A stretch of 64,000 bases of DNA from Micrococcales bacterium (GCA_016719135.1 JADKAV010000005.1:156684-220683); one strand, 5' to 3'; counted from the first letter of the stretch, positions 44,464 to 54,107 are shown. The notes: generated from the letters alone by a model not told the origin. Numbers and translations: made by a program.

Positions 44464-46530
44464 GTGCCCACAAAAACCGCCGCGTACTCCGCCGATGCAC
44501 TGACGGTCCTTGAGGGCTTGGATGCTGTCCGTAAGCGTCCGGGCATGTACATCGGGTCGACGGACTCGCGCGGGTTGATGCACTGCGTGTGGGAGATCAT
44601 CGACAACGCTGTCGATGAGGCGCTGGCCGGGCATTGCGACACGGTGACCGTGACGGTGCTGCCCGATGGGAGTGTGGAGGTCGCCGACAACGGCCGGGGG
44701 ATCCCCGTTGACGTGCAGAAGAAGACCCGACTGACCGGGGTCGAACTCGTGATGACCAAGCTGCACGCCGGCGGCAAGTTCGGGGGAGGTTCCTACGGAG
44801 CCGCAGGCGGGCTGCACGGCGTCGGTGCCTCGGTGGTGAACGCCCTGTCCGCCCGCCTGGATGTGGAAGTCGATCGCAACGGCAAGACCTACGGGATGTC
44901 GTTCCGACGCGGGACGCCGGGGATCTTCGACGGCCAGGGCCCGGATGCGGCGTTCAGCCGAAAGGCGGGGTTGCATCCGCGGGGGTCGGTTCCCAAGAGC
45001 CGGTCCGGAACCCGGATTCGTTTCTGGCCGGATCCGCAGATCTTCACCAAGGACACGGCGTTCGATCGGAATGCGCTGTGGGACCGCGCCCGGCAGACTG
45101 CCTTCCTCGTTCCGAACTTGGCCCTGACCGTGCGCGATGTGCGCTTCGAGCAGGACCATTTGGAGGAGACCTTCCGGTTCAAGGGTGGCATCGCGGAGTA
45201 TGTGGAATACCTGGCGGACGACGATCCGGTAACCGGGATCATCCGGCTGGAGGGCGAAGGACACTTCACCGAACACGTGCCCGTTCTCGACGGCAAGGGG
45301 CACCTCAGCACCCAGGACGTCGAACGCACATGCACAGTGTCGGTCGCGATGCGCTGGGGCAACGGATACGACACCGTGATCCGATCGTTCGTGAACGTGA
45401 TCGCCACGCCGAAAGGCGGTACCCACGTCAGCGGGTTCGAGCGCTCCTTGACCAAAACGGTCAACGAGCAGTTGCGCGCGGCCAGGGTGCTGCGCGCGAG
45501 TGAGGACTCGGTGACTAAGGACGACATCACCGAGGGTCTGACCGCCGTGGTCACGGTGCGACTGGCCGAACCGCAGTTCGAGGGTCAGACCAAGGAGGTA
45601 CTGGGCACCCCGCAAGTGACCGGGATCGTCTCGCGGGTGGTGGCCAAGACCCTGACAGCCTGGTTCCAGAAACCACCCCGGGGAGAGAAGGCCAACGCGA
45701 AGGCCGCACTGGACAAGGTGGTCAATGCGGCGCGTGCCCGGTTGGCAGCCCGACAGACCCGCGACGTGCAGCGGCGCAAGAATGCGTTGGAGTCCTCGGC
45801 GTTGCCGGCCAAACTCGCCGATTGCCGCAGCAACACCACCGACAACACCGAACTGTTCATCGTCGAGGGCGACAGTGCGCTGGGCACGGCGAAGTCGGCG
45901 CGGAATTCGGAGTTTCAGGCCTTGCTGCCGATCCGCGGCAAGATTCTGAACGTACAGAAGGCCTCGATGGCCGACATGTTGAAGAACGCCGAATGCTCGT
46001 CGATCCTGCAGGTGATCGGAGGCGGCACCGGACGCAGTTTCGATCTGGAGCAAGTCCGCTACGGCAAGATCATCCTGATGACAGACGCCGACGTCGACGG
46101 CGCGCACATCCGGATCCTTCTGCTCACGCTCATCCACCGATATATGACGCCGCTGCTCGACGCCGGCCGTGTCTTCGCGGCGGTTCCGCCGTTGCACCGC
46201 TTGGAGATCGTGCGGCCCGGGGCGAAGAACGAGATCCGCTACACCTACTCCGACGAAGAGATGAACAAGCTGGTCTCGGATCTCGAGAAGAAGGGACTGC
46301 GGGTCAAGGACCCGATCCAGCGGTACAAGGGTTTGGGCGAGATGGACGCAAGTCAGTTGCGGGAGACGACCATGGACCCGACCAAACGCCAACTCCGGCG
46401 TGTCACCGTCTCTGATGCATCAGCGTCCAACGACGTTTTCCGTCTACTGATGGGCAATGAGGTAGCGCCTCGCAAGGGCTTCATCGTGGAGTCTTCGGAG
46501 GCGCTGGACCGCGCCCTGCTGGATGTCTGA
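44464..46530 (+). CDS. parE: DNA topoisomerase IV subunit B
   Basis: The ATPase subunit of the type IIA topoisomerase that unlinks daughter chromosomes. The 688-residue protein has the GHKL ATP site (EIIDNAVDEA, VADNGRGIPVD, AAGGLHGVGASVVNALS), the transducer domain, and the TOPRIM region (ELFIVEGDSALGTAK; MTDADVDGAHIR). It is called ParE and not GyrB because of its position near sigA and because parC is 5 kb away rather than adjacent as gyrA would be. GTG 44464 is leaderless by the TAGTGT spacing, and the promoter carries a damage-type upstream element. Confidence 0.92.
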   Translation: MPTKTAAYSADALTVLEGLDAVRKRPGMYIGSTDSRGLMHCVWEIIDNAVDEALAGHCDTVTVTVLPDGSVEVADNGRGIPVDVQKKTRLTGVELVMTKLHAGGKFGGGSYGAAGGLHGVGASVVNALSARLDVEVDRNGKTYGMSFRRGTPGIFDGQGPDAAFSRKAGLHPRGSVPKSRSGTRIRFWPDPQIFTKDTAFDRNALWDRARQTAFLVPNLALTVRDVRFEQDHLEETFRFKGGIAEYVEYLADDDPVTGIIRLEGEGHFTEHVPVLDGKGHLSTQDVERTCTVSVAMRWGNGYDTVIRSFVNVIATPKGGTHVSGFERSLTKTVNEQLRAARVLRASEDSVTKDDITEGLTAVVTVRLAEPQFEGQTKEVLGTPQVTGIVSRVVAKTLTAWFQKPPRGEKANAKAALDKVVNAARARLAARQTRDVQRRKNALESSALPAKLADCRSNTTDNTELFIVEGDSALGTAKSARNSEFQALLPIRGKILNVQKASMADMLKNAECSSILQVIGGGTGRSFDLEQVRYGKIILMTDADVDGAHIRILLLTLIHRYMTPLLDAGRVFAAVPPLHRLEIVRPGAKNEIRYTYSDEEMNKLVSDLEKKGLRVKDPIQRYKGLGEMDASQLRETTMDPTKRQLRRVTVSDASASNDVFRLLMGNEVAPRKGFIVESSEALDRALLDV

Positions 46531-46568
46531 CGGTCCAACCTGGGCCGGTACCATCGCTGGAGAACCGG

Positions 46569-47072
46569 CTAGAAGTCGTACATGGTCAGCTCACCGCTGA
46601 ACACGTCGTACATCCCCCCTGCGACAACCACGTTGTCGGGGATGAACGGGAACGACCTGATGCGCTGCACGTCGGCGGCGAGTGTTTCCAGGGGGTCGTC
46701 GATAGTGCGGAATTCCAGTGACCGGGTGTCGACGCCGGTGCGTTCAAAGATCGTGTCATGGACCTGGGATTCGGTGCCCTTGGCCATGCGGCAATCCGTG
46801 TGGGGCATGACGATGATGCGGTTCACGTCCAGCAAGTAGGTGGCGAGCACCAGTGTCCGCAGCACGTCATCGGTGACTCGGGCGCCCGCGTTGCGCAGGA
46901 TCTTCATATCCCCGGCTTCCATCCCCAGGACCTGCAGGGGATCGATGCGCGAGTCCATGCAGGTGATGAGCGCCAAGTGTTTGGCCGCACGCCCTGACAG
47001 GGTCGATTCCTGGTAATGCTCGACGAACTTACGGTTACCCGCGAGCACGTCGTCGAATGCCGGATTTGTCAT
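46569..47072 (-). CDS. Beta-class carbonic anhydrase
   Basis: The enzyme interconverts CO2 and bicarbonate. The 167-residue protein has the beta-class zinc ligands: the cysteine of ITCMDSRIDP with its CxDSR dyad, and HTDC about 50 residues later. It is of the short plant-type/Rv1284 subclass. ATG 47072 gives MTNPAFDDVLAGNRKFVEHY, the family's N-terminus. A TACCCT hexamer 9 bases upstream may be the -10. It ends 38 bases from the parE stop, convergent with it. Confidence 0.92.
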   Translation of the reverse strand: MTNPAFDDVLAGNRKFVEHYQESTLSGRAAKHLALITCMDSRIDPLQVLGMEAGDMKILRNAGARVTDDVLRTLVLATYLLDVNRIIVMPHTDCRMAKGTESQVHDTIFERTGVDTRSLEFRTIDDPLETLAADVQRIRSFPFIPDNVVVAGGMYDVFSGELTMYDF

Positions 47073-47088
47073 GGTACTTCGAGGGTAT

Positions 47089-48069
47089 CTAGGCGCTTGA
47101 TTCTCCCGACGAGTGACCTGGGAAAACGCCGTGGGTCGGGTCGATGTGGGGAGCTGCATTGTTGACCGCCAAAGCGGCTTCGCCGAATCCGACGGAGATG
47201 AGCGGGACCTTCCCGGCGTAGGTCGCGATGTCGCCGGCGGCGTACACCCGGGGATTGTTCGTAGCCATGGTCGTGTCGACCACCAGGCGGCGCTTGTCGA
47301 GATCCAGGCCCCAGTCGGCCAAGGGTCCGATGGACGCGATGAATCCCAGCGCGGCAACCACCGTGTCGGCCGGCACGTGCGTCCGCTCCCCGGTCTGCTT
47401 ATGGGTGACCTCCACGCCGGTGACCGTCTTGTCGCCTTCGATGGCCGTCACCTCGCTGGAGGTGATCAGCCGGATGCCCAACTCACGTACCCGTTCGACG
47501 GTGCCGGCGTGCGCCCGGAATGCCTCCCGGCGGTGGACCAGGGTGATGCTCTTGGCGATCGGGTGCAACGACAGCGCCCAGTCGAAGGCTGAATCCCCAC
47601 CCCCGACGATCACCACGTCGTGACCGGCGTGGACATCGAGTTTGGGGACGAAGAAGACGATGCCCTCGCCGGTGAACGCGTCTGCTGCCGGCAGGGGGCG
47701 CGGTTTGAAGGCTCCGATTCCGCCGGTGATGAGCAGAACCTTGGCCTCGATCACGGTTCCTGCGCTCGTGGTGACACGCACCCCATCGTCGGTGTGCTCC
47801 AGGGTCATGGCCTGTTCGCCCAGCACGTAGGACAGTCGGTAGGTCTCAGCCTGGGCAGCCAGTCCTTCGACCAGGTCGCGTCCGCGTACGGCCGGGAACC
47901 CCGCCACATCGAAGATCAGTTTCTCCGGATACATCGCGGAAATCTGGCCACCGATCTCCGGCAGCGTGTCGCACACGATGGTGCTGAAGCCCCGGAATCC
48001 GGCATAGTACGCCGCGTACAGGCCCACCGGTCCGGCGCCGATGATCAGCATGTCCGCGCTGTGCTTCAT
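47089..48069 (-). CDS. Ferredoxin/flavodoxin-NADP+ reductase, thioredoxin reductase-like
   Basis: A 326-residue flavoprotein with the FAD motif (IIGAGPVGLYAAYYAG), the NADPH motif (IVGGGDSAFDWAL) and a GDIATYAG segment near the end. The redox CxxC of thioredoxin reductase is absent, which marks type 2 ferredoxin-NADP reductases. It would pass electrons between NADPH and ferredoxin. ATG 48069 overlaps the stop of the upstream thioredoxin-fold gene (ATGA), so both are co-translated; the partner is probably redox-linked. Confidence 0.92.
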   Translation of the reverse strand: MKHSADMLIIGAGPVGLYAAYYAGFRGFSTIVCDTLPEIGGQISAMYPEKLIFDVAGFPAVRGRDLVEGLAAQAETYRLSYVLGEQAMTLEHTDDGVRVTTSAGTVIEAKVLLITGGIGAFKPRPLPAADAFTGEGIVFFVPKLDVHAGHDVVIVGGGDSAFDWALSLHPIAKSITLVHRREAFRAHAGTVERVRELGIRLITSSEVTAIEGDKTVTGVEVTHKQTGERTHVPADTVVAALGFIASIGPLADWGLDLDKRRLVVDTTMATNNPRVYAAGDIATYAGKVPLISVGFGEAALAVNNAAPHIDPTHGVFPGHSSGESSA

Positions 48070-48614
48070 GCGTTCTTCCATTTGAGCCCGCAACCCATGG
48101 ATGGCCGGTGCGGTTCGGGAACGGGTTCACCGGCCACGACCTTGGAAATCGCCTCGCGCAACAGGTGTCCGTCGAGCGGTTCTCCGTTCTTGGGCGTGCT
48201 CGTGTCGAACGCGCCACGGTAGGCCAAGCGTCCTGCTTTGTCGTACAGGAAGAAGTCCGGTGTGCAGGCAGCCCCGAAAGCCCGCGCGAGGTCCTGGCTG
48301 TCGTCGATCAGATAGGGGAAGGTCCACCGCGCACGGGCAATCTGTTCACGCATCCCGGATGGCCCATCCTCCGGGTACGCGACGGTGTCGTTGGAGTTGA
48401 TGCCCACGGTGCGCAGTCCGTCCGCGGCGTCAACGATCTCGCCGAGCAGTCGCTCGACATGGCGCACATACGGACAGTGGTTGCAGACGAAGACCACGAG
48501 CAGGGGGCTGCCACCGGCATACGCCTGCAGATCCAGGTGCTGACCATCGATGTCGGGCAATGTGGCCTCGGGCATCGGGGTGCCGAGGGGGACCATGGTG
48601 GATTCAAGAGCCAT
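48066..48614 (-). CDS. Thioredoxin-fold protein, AhpC/TSA-like
   Basis: A 182-residue protein of the peroxiredoxin-like thioredoxin family, with the CxxC in VVFVCNHCPYVRHVE (about 43-46), the INSNDTVAYPEDGP segment and a cis-proline at CTPDFFLYD. These are cytoplasmic, of unknown substrate. The C-terminus carries an extra cysteine (MGCGLKWKNA). The gene has a leaderless promoter and overlaps the reductase gene, forming a two-gene redox operon. Confidence 0.9.
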   Translation of the reverse strand: MALESTMVPLGTPMPEATLPDIDGQHLDLQAYAGGSPLLVVFVCNHCPYVRHVERLLGEIVDAADGLRTVGINSNDTVAYPEDGPSGMREQIARARWTFPYLIDDSQDLARAFGAACTPDFFLYDKAGRLAYRGAFDTSTPKNGEPLDGHLLREAISKVVAGEPVPEPHRPSMGCGLKWKNA

Positions 48615-48620
48615 ATCTTC

Positions 48621-48626
48621 AGGCTA
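48621..48626 (-). promoter_or_regulatory. Thioredoxin-fold gene -10 element, leaderless start
   Basis: TAGCCT, 6 bases, ATG 48614. Confidence 0.55.
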
Positions 48627-48735
48627 TCGATGATCGGGGCATGCGACCCGCTCGACGGAGATGGCGATTCCCGTTTTCGCAGCGCTCAGCAGACGCACAA
48701 GGCCGGCGAGGACATGGGCAACCTCGTCGCCGGGC

Positions 48736-49028
48736 GTTTGCGACGCGCTCACGACACGCTACGACCTGGAAGTCGCCAGGCGAGCACGTCGAGCCCTGAC
48801 CGACGAACTTCGCGTCACGGTTGCCGCCGCAGCGTGGAAGCTCGTCAACGGACCGCTGCGCGACAACCCACACCGAGTAGGAAAGCCGTTGCGAACACCG
48901 TTCGCCGGACACTGGCTCGCTATCGAGTCCGATTTGTCATCCACAACGACAGACAGGTCGTAGTCCTGCTCGACCGGCGTACTGCCCGGGTGTGTCGATC
49001 CGGGCGTCCTGGCATCCTTGAGCCGTGA
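48736..49028 (+). pseudogene. RelE/ParE-type toxin remnant, frameshifted
   Basis: The frame from about 48736 reads RYDLEVARRARRALTDEL ... GPLRDNPHRVGKPL ... PFAG, the first two thirds of a RelE-type toxin. The last third (LARYRVRFVIHNDRQVVVLL, then DRRTARVCRSG) continues in another frame to a stop at 49028. The shift lies near 48905-48915. No start codon or antitoxin gene is clear upstream, so this is probably a decayed toxin module. The 3' end overlaps the deacetylase start by 4 bases. Confidence 0.7.
49013..49018 (+). promoter_or_regulatory. Polysaccharide deacetylase -10-like element
   Basis: CATCCT, 6 bases, GTG 49025. Confidence 0.35.
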
Positions 49029-49780
49029 AGTGCCGAACTGTGGGAGTCGCCGCTGGCCTGCTGTCATTGTCAGCCTCCGCGGTTCCAGCAGTGGCACTTC
49101 CGGTCGACTCCCACCTCGAGGCGCCGACAAGCAGGGTCGTCGACTGGAACAAGGGCGGTGGACCGGCGCAGATGCGCAAGGGGCTGCCGAACCCCCCGGG
49201 CTGGTACGCGGCCGCGGTCGGTCCCCGGACCACCGACAAGGTTCTCTATCTGACGTTCGACGATGGTCCTTCGCGCTACACCGCGCGGCTGCTGACCGCG
49301 CTGCGCCGCCACCACGCGCACGCGACCTTCTTCGTCGCCGGCGGTCCAGCCGACTCCAACCCCGGCGAGATCCGGCGTATGCACCGTGACGGTCACGCCA
49401 TCGGCAACCACACGTGGTGGCATCCTCGGCTCACCGACGTGAGCACGAAGCGGGTACGCAAAGAACTGATCACCACAGGTCGGGCCGTCGGTCGTTCGAT
49501 GGGGCCCTGCATGCGCCCGCCGTACGGGCTGATCGACGCACGGGTCGCCCGGACATCGATCTCGTTGGGCTTCCAACCCGTCCTGTGGACCGCCCACATC
49601 GAGGACTGGGCGCCGCACTCGTCGCGCTGGACCTTTCAGCGCCTGCGCAGGATCACCAAGCCGGGTGCGGTCATCCTGATGCACGACACACATGCGCAGA
49701 CTGTCTCCGCGGTCCGCAAGATGCTGCCGGAATGGCGAGACCGGGGCTACCGCCTCAAGGTGGTTCCTGCCTGCGCTTAG
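49025..49780 (+). CDS. Secreted polysaccharide deacetylase (NodB domain)
   Basis: A 251-residue exported protein with a short signal peptide (1-24) and a NodB domain of carbohydrate esterase family 4. Motif 1 is TFDDGPS (metal-binding Asp pair), motif 2 is HTWWHPRL (HxxxH), motif 3 is RPPYG, motif 4 DW in HIEDWAP, and motif 5 is ILMHDTH. All metal and catalytic residues appear intact, so N-deacetylation of a wall or capsule glycan is expected. GTG 49025 follows CATCCT by 6 bases. Confidence 0.92.
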   Translation: MKCRTVGVAAGLLSLSASAVPAVALPVDSHLEAPTSRVVDWNKGGGPAQMRKGLPNPPGWYAAAVGPRTTDKVLYLTFDDGPSRYTARLLTALRRHHAHATFFVAGGPADSNPGEIRRMHRDGHAIGNHTWWHPRLTDVSTKRVRKELITTGRAVGRSMGPCMRPPYGLIDARVARTSISLGFQPVLWTAHIEDWAPHSSRWTFQRLRRITKPGAVILMHDTHAQTVSAVRKMLPEWRDRGYRLKVVPACA

Positions 49781-50032
49781 GCGTGTGCCCGCGGTTTCGG
49801 TGGGGGCCATCCGTGGAGTCGAGGTTCCAAGTATTGCGGGCTGCATTGATGGGTCACCGCACGACGTCCATCGCGGGCGAACCTGACGGGCACGGCGGGC
49901 GAGAATGGTCACGCCCGTCCGCACGTGTTCGCAGACTCGGACTACGAAGAGCAAGGACACCGATACCCAACACTCCCGAGCGGGGCCGGTGATCCCGTCG
50001 AGCCGGTTCTGGCAGGGCCGACCTGAAACTGA

Positions 50033-51535
50033 CTACAACGGCTGGCCGCACCGCGGACAGAAGTGGGCGTCGGCGTCGTGCTGCTTTCCGCAGTTCGGGC
50101 AGAAGCGTTCGTCATCCGAACCCGCATCGGAAGCCGCGCTGTCCGCCGCTGCGCCTGGGTCGGAGGCGGCCGCGGTCTCCTGTCCGTTCGAGGGCGCGGT
50201 GGGGGCTGGAGCAACCGGTTCGGCCTCCACGACCGGTACTGTGCCGGCGAGAGGCGAACCGGGCGGGGCGGGCGTCGGCACCGGCGGCGACGTGCCACCT
50301 GCCCGCCGCCCTCGCGCCCACAGCGCAAGCCCAATGAGTCCCAAGACCAGCAGCGCGGCGACACCGAGAAGCACCCATATCAACGGTGACGTCGAGGAGG
50401 CCGGCAAGGCTTGTGCCTTCTGCAGGTACTCCTGCGCGAATTGGTGGCTCGGCACGACCTGCAGAACCGCTTCGAAGTCCTCGACGGCAGCATCCCGGTC
50501 ACCTGCGAAGTAGGCGTTGAGACCTGCGCGATACTCCTCAGTGACCGGCCCCAGGGTGTTCTCGACTCCCTCGCCGCGCAGCATCTCCTCCATGGTCTGG
50601 GCCGGCTGCACGAAGTTGAACGCTTGTGGCTCATCGGTGATCCCGAAACTGTTGACCCCGACGACGTCCCCATCCAGTGCCACCGTGGGTCCACCGCTCA
50701 TCCCGCCGGAGACGGCGGCGCTGATCTCGTACACCTGCAGTGAGCCGGCATCTGTGGTCTTCTTGGCGCTGATCGTGCCTTCCTTGAAGCTGGGGTTGAA
50801 GTCCACGTCCGTGACCAGGTCCACGGAGACCGGATAGCCGACCGCGACCACCTCGGTGCCCACCCCGGTGTCGGAGTTGTCGGACAAGGGGACAACGGTG
50901 AGGTCCTCGGCCTCGATCTTCAGCAAGGCGACATCTCCCTGCCCGGGAGGCCGGACGGCCACGACCCGAGCGGTCAGCTCCTTGCCGGTCGGCTCGCCGG
51001 ACACGCTGACTCCGTAAGCCACCGAGACGCTGAGATCAGGGGTGCCTTCGGAATCGGCGCCGTCCACCCGCCAGTTGCGCGCGAACGTCGCAATGGTCTC
51101 CTTCGACGGGGTGGCTTCGTAGTAGTCGTTCTCGTAGGCCCAGTCGACGACCTGACTGAGGATCGCGTCCTGGACCGTACGGTCGTAGTCGGCACAGTGC
51201 CCGGCTGTTGCAATGTAGCCATCAGGGTTGACGACGAAACCGGTGCATTGGTACGAGACGGTGAAGGGGTCCTCGGTGAAGTATCCCTTGTTGGTCTCGT
51301 CGTACACGTATCCCGTCCACGTGATCTGCTCATAGACAACGGCTGGCTGCACCAGCGCCTGGAGTTGCTCCAGCGGCGCAGTGGGCGGGGGTGAATCCGC
51401 CGGTGCTGCGATGGCGGGTGACGACAGCCAGAGCATCGCCGTGGCAGCCACGGCACCCACCCCCCAGCGCAGGAGTCTGTGCCATGTGGTGCGGGGACTG
51501 TCGGCGAGCGGTTGGCCCGCCCCTTGTGATGACAT
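50033..51535 (-). CDS. Membrane-anchored trypsin-like protease with TPR-like repeat and zinc ribbon
   Basis: A 500-residue protein: signal/anchor (21-45), trypsin-like domain with H113 (TAGHC), D201 (GDVALL) and S280 (GGMSGGP), a TPR-like helical pair (about 332-376), a membrane helix (384-406), a Pro/Ala-rich linker and a C-terminal zinc ribbon (C479, C482, C493, C496; CPNCGKQHDADAHFCPRCG). With the protease outside, the ribbon faces the cytoplasm. No PDZ domain is present. ATG 51535 follows GGGAG by 6 bases. Substrate and partner are unknown; the form suggests signal transfer across the membrane. Confidence 0.88.
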   Translation of the reverse strand: MSSQGAGQPLADSPRTTWHRLLRWGVGAVAATAMLWLSSPAIAAPADSPPPTAPLEQLQALVQPAVVYEQITWTGYVYDETNKGYFTEDPFTVSYQCTGFVVNPDGYIATAGHCADYDRTVQDAILSQVVDWAYENDYYEATPSKETIATFARNWRVDGADSEGTPDLSVSVAYGVSVSGEPTGKELTARVVAVRPPGQGDVALLKIEAEDLTVVPLSDNSDTGVGTEVVAVGYPVSVDLVTDVDFNPSFKEGTISAKKTTDAGSLQVYEISAAVSGGMSGGPTVALDGDVVGVNSFGITDEPQAFNFVQPAQTMEEMLRGEGVENTLGPVTEEYRAGLNAYFAGDRDAAVEDFEAVLQVVPSHQFAQEYLQKAQALPASSTSPLIWVLLGVAALLVLGLIGLALWARGRRAGGTSPPVPTPAPPGSPLAGTVPVVEAEPVAPAPTAPSNGQETAAASDPGAAADSAASDAGSDDERFCPNCGKQHDADAHFCPRCGQPL

Positions 51536-51679
51536 GATCGCTCCCTCCGAGGCGAACCCGCGGAGGTCGTAGTCCCAACCGTGCCAGTCACACGTTCAAC
51601 CGGTCGCGGCGCGAATATGGCCACCAGCAGGATCCCCATACGCTACGCCGTCCGGCCCGGGGATTGCCACGGATAGGGC

Positions 51680-54094
51680 TCAGGAGAAGAGCACGCCGGA
51701 CTCAGCCCTCCCCGACACTGCTGAGCCAACAAGGATCTTCGCCGCGGGGCTCTTCGCGCCGGAGGCATCCCGGCGAGAGTCCGGTTCCGGCAAGGGAAGA
51801 GGCTTCCCGCCGGGGGAGCAGGCCAGCGGCACCTGCCCCACCCACCCACCGATCAGGGCAGCCTCCGCTGCCAGCAGTCGGTGACACCGCACTCCCACCC
51901 CATCGCGCCCGGTGCGCGGGAAGGCGTCCATGGGGGTCACCTTGAGGCTGGTGGCAGCCGCCGCCGATCCCGCAACCGTGACCACGCTCGATGTCGATGT
52001 GGCCGCACCGGCAGCCACTACGTGGGCACCGTCCTTGAGCCGCATGCCGGCCACTCCTCGGGCACCGGCGCCCTGAACCGGAACGGTGTCCACCGCACTG
52101 CGAAGCAGTTGACCGGCCGAACTGATGAACACGACATCGTCGGTGGGTTCACACCCGAATGCGGCGACCAGACGATCTTTGGGATCCATGCCGATCGCCG
52201 CCTTGAGGCCTGGTTCGATCACCAGTCGCTTCACCTTACCCAGAGCGGTGACCAGGGCGACGGTGCTGCCGAAGTCGACGACCCCCACGACGGATGTATC
52301 AGGTGCAAGATGCAGGAAGTCCTTGACCGCCACCGTGGCTTTCAGCGACGGGGAATCCGCGGTGTCGGGCAACGCGGGCAGATCCACCACCTCCAGGGGC
52401 AGGATCTGGGCATCGGAGGTGATGACCGCGACCTGGCCGCGGGTCGTAGCCGCGACGATGCTCAAAAGGGCGTCGTGGGCCACGCGTTTGGACCCGGCGT
52501 GGGGCGCGGCGGCCGAGGCGGTCCTCGCCGCCATCCCGGTGACGGACACCAGCACTTGGCACTGCTCGTCGGGGATCTCCAGGTCATGGCTCTGTACTGC
52601 TGGTCCGGCTGAATCGAGCAGGACCGTGCGCCGTGGTGTTCCGAATGAATCGGCCACCTCGGCCAGTTCAGAGTCGAGGGTGCTCTTGAGAACCTCGTCG
52701 CTGGCCAGCACCTCCTCGAGGCTCGTGATCGTCGCCAGCAGGTCGTCACGCTCGGCCTCCAGCTCGATGCGGGAGAACTTGGTCAACCGGCGAAGTGGCA
52801 TCTCGAGAATGTAGTTGGTCTGTTCGAGGCTGAGGTCGAAGATCTCCATGAGTCGCTGTCGTGCAGCCGCGGTGTCATCACTGCCGCGAATCACCTGGAT
52901 CACCTCGTCGATATCGAGGATCGCGATCAGCAGGCCGTCCACGAGGTGCAGCCGGGATTGCGCCTTCTTCAGCCGGAATGCGCTGCGCCGGCGGATCACC
53001 AGGACTCGGTGGTCGAGGAACACCTGCAACAGTTCTCGCAGCCCGAGCGTCTTGGGCGCGCCGTCGACGAGCGCAACCGCGTTGATTGTGAAGTTGTCCT
53101 CCAGCGGTGTGAGCCGGTACAGGTCAACCAGGACCGCGTCGGGGTTGAAGCCGCTCTTCACCTCGATGACCAGACGGATCCCTTGCTCGCCATCCGAGAG
53201 GTCGGTGACCGCAGATACCCCGGTGATCTTCTTGGCGTCGTGCAGCTCCTTGATCTTTTCGATGACCCGCTCGGCGCCGACGTTGTACGGCAGTTCGGTG
53301 ATCACGATTCCGCGTTTGCGAGGAGTGAGCGATTCCACGTGCGCCGTTGCCCGGATCCGGAATGCCCCCCGACCGGTCTCATACGCCGCGCGTAGCCCGT
53401 CGAGGCCGATGATCTGACCCCCGGTGGGCAGGTCCGGGCCAGGGACGTAGCGCATCAACGTTTCCAGCGACGCCTGCGGGTGCTTGAGCAGATGCCGAGC
53501 GGCCGCCATCACCTCGGACAGGTTGTGCGGCGCCATGTTGGTAGCCATCCCGACGGCGATCCCAGTGGTCCCGTTCACCAACAGCGCAGGCACCGCTGCT
53601 GGCAGGACCTGCGGCTGGACCTCCCGACCGTCGAAGTTCGGCTCGAAGTCCACCACGTCCTCGTCGATGGACTCCAGCATCGGCCGGGCAGCGGCGGACA
53701 GCCGGCACTCGGTGTACCGCATCGCGGCCGGGCCGTCGTCAGGCGACCCGAAGTTGCCGTGTCCGTCCACGAACGGCAGGCGCATGGAGAACGGCTGGGC
53801 CATCCTGACCAGAGTGTCGTAGATCGCAGAGTCCCCGTGCGGGTGCAGCCGGCCCATCACTTCGCCGACCACCCGCGCGCACTTCACATGGCCGCGATCG
53901 CTGGTCAGGCCCATCTGGCCCATTTGGTAGAGAATCCGGCGCTGTACTGGTTTCAGGCCGTCACGGGCGTCCGGCAGGGCCCGCGAGTAGATGACCGAAT
54001 AGGCGTAGGTCAGAAAACTGGACTTCATCTCCACGGAGACGTCGATGTCCGTCACGTGCCCCTCGTCGGGGGGTATCAGGGTTCCGGAGGCCAT
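51680..54094 (-). CDS. parC: DNA topoisomerase IV subunit A
   Basis: The DNA-breaking subunit, partner of parE at 44.5 kb. The 804-residue protein has the winged-helix region with HPHGDSAIYD (84-93, quinolone region), the catalytic tyrosine Y127 (AAMRYTECRLS), the tower and coiled-coil domains and a C-terminal beta-propeller with degenerate blades. There is no GyrA box (QRRGGKG), which supports ParC over GyrA. ATG 54094 is used because GACAAT lies 7 bases before; an ATG-less extension to 54103 is possible. Confidence 0.92.
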   Translation of the reverse strand: MASGTLIPPDEGHVTDIDVSVEMKSSFLTYAYSVIYSRALPDARDGLKPVQRRILYQMGQMGLTSDRGHVKCARVVGEVMGRLHPHGDSAIYDTLVRMAQPFSMRLPFVDGHGNFGSPDDGPAAMRYTECRLSAAARPMLESIDEDVVDFEPNFDGREVQPQVLPAAVPALLVNGTTGIAVGMATNMAPHNLSEVMAAARHLLKHPQASLETLMRYVPGPDLPTGGQIIGLDGLRAAYETGRGAFRIRATAHVESLTPRKRGIVITELPYNVGAERVIEKIKELHDAKKITGVSAVTDLSDGEQGIRLVIEVKSGFNPDAVLVDLYRLTPLEDNFTINAVALVDGAPKTLGLRELLQVFLDHRVLVIRRRSAFRLKKAQSRLHLVDGLLIAILDIDEVIQVIRGSDDTAAARQRLMEIFDLSLEQTNYILEMPLRRLTKFSRIELEAERDDLLATITSLEEVLASDEVLKSTLDSELAEVADSFGTPRRTVLLDSAGPAVQSHDLEIPDEQCQVLVSVTGMAARTASAAAPHAGSKRVAHDALLSIVAATTRGQVAVITSDAQILPLEVVDLPALPDTADSPSLKATVAVKDFLHLAPDTSVVGVVDFGSTVALVTALGKVKRLVIEPGLKAAIGMDPKDRLVAAFGCEPTDDVVFISSAGQLLRSAVDTVPVQGAGARGVAGMRLKDGAHVVAAGAATSTSSVVTVAGSAAAATSLKVTPMDAFPRTGRDGVGVRCHRLLAAEAALIGGWVGQVPLACSPGGKPLPLPEPDSRRDASGAKSPAAKILVGSAVSGRAESGVLFS

Positions 54095-54101
54095 GGGCCT
54101 C

Positions 54102-54107
54102 ATTGTC
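54102..54107 (-). promoter_or_regulatory. parC -10-like element, leaderless start
   Basis: GACAAT (minus strand), 7 bases, ATG 54094. Same hexamer as at miaA. Confidence 0.4.

Noticed and set aside
44464..54094. Gyrase (gyrB/gyrA) instead of topoisomerase IV
   Set aside because: The two genes are 5 kb apart on opposite strands, the A subunit lacks a GyrA box, and the neighbourhood (sigA, acetyltransferase, sepH) is that of parE/parC.
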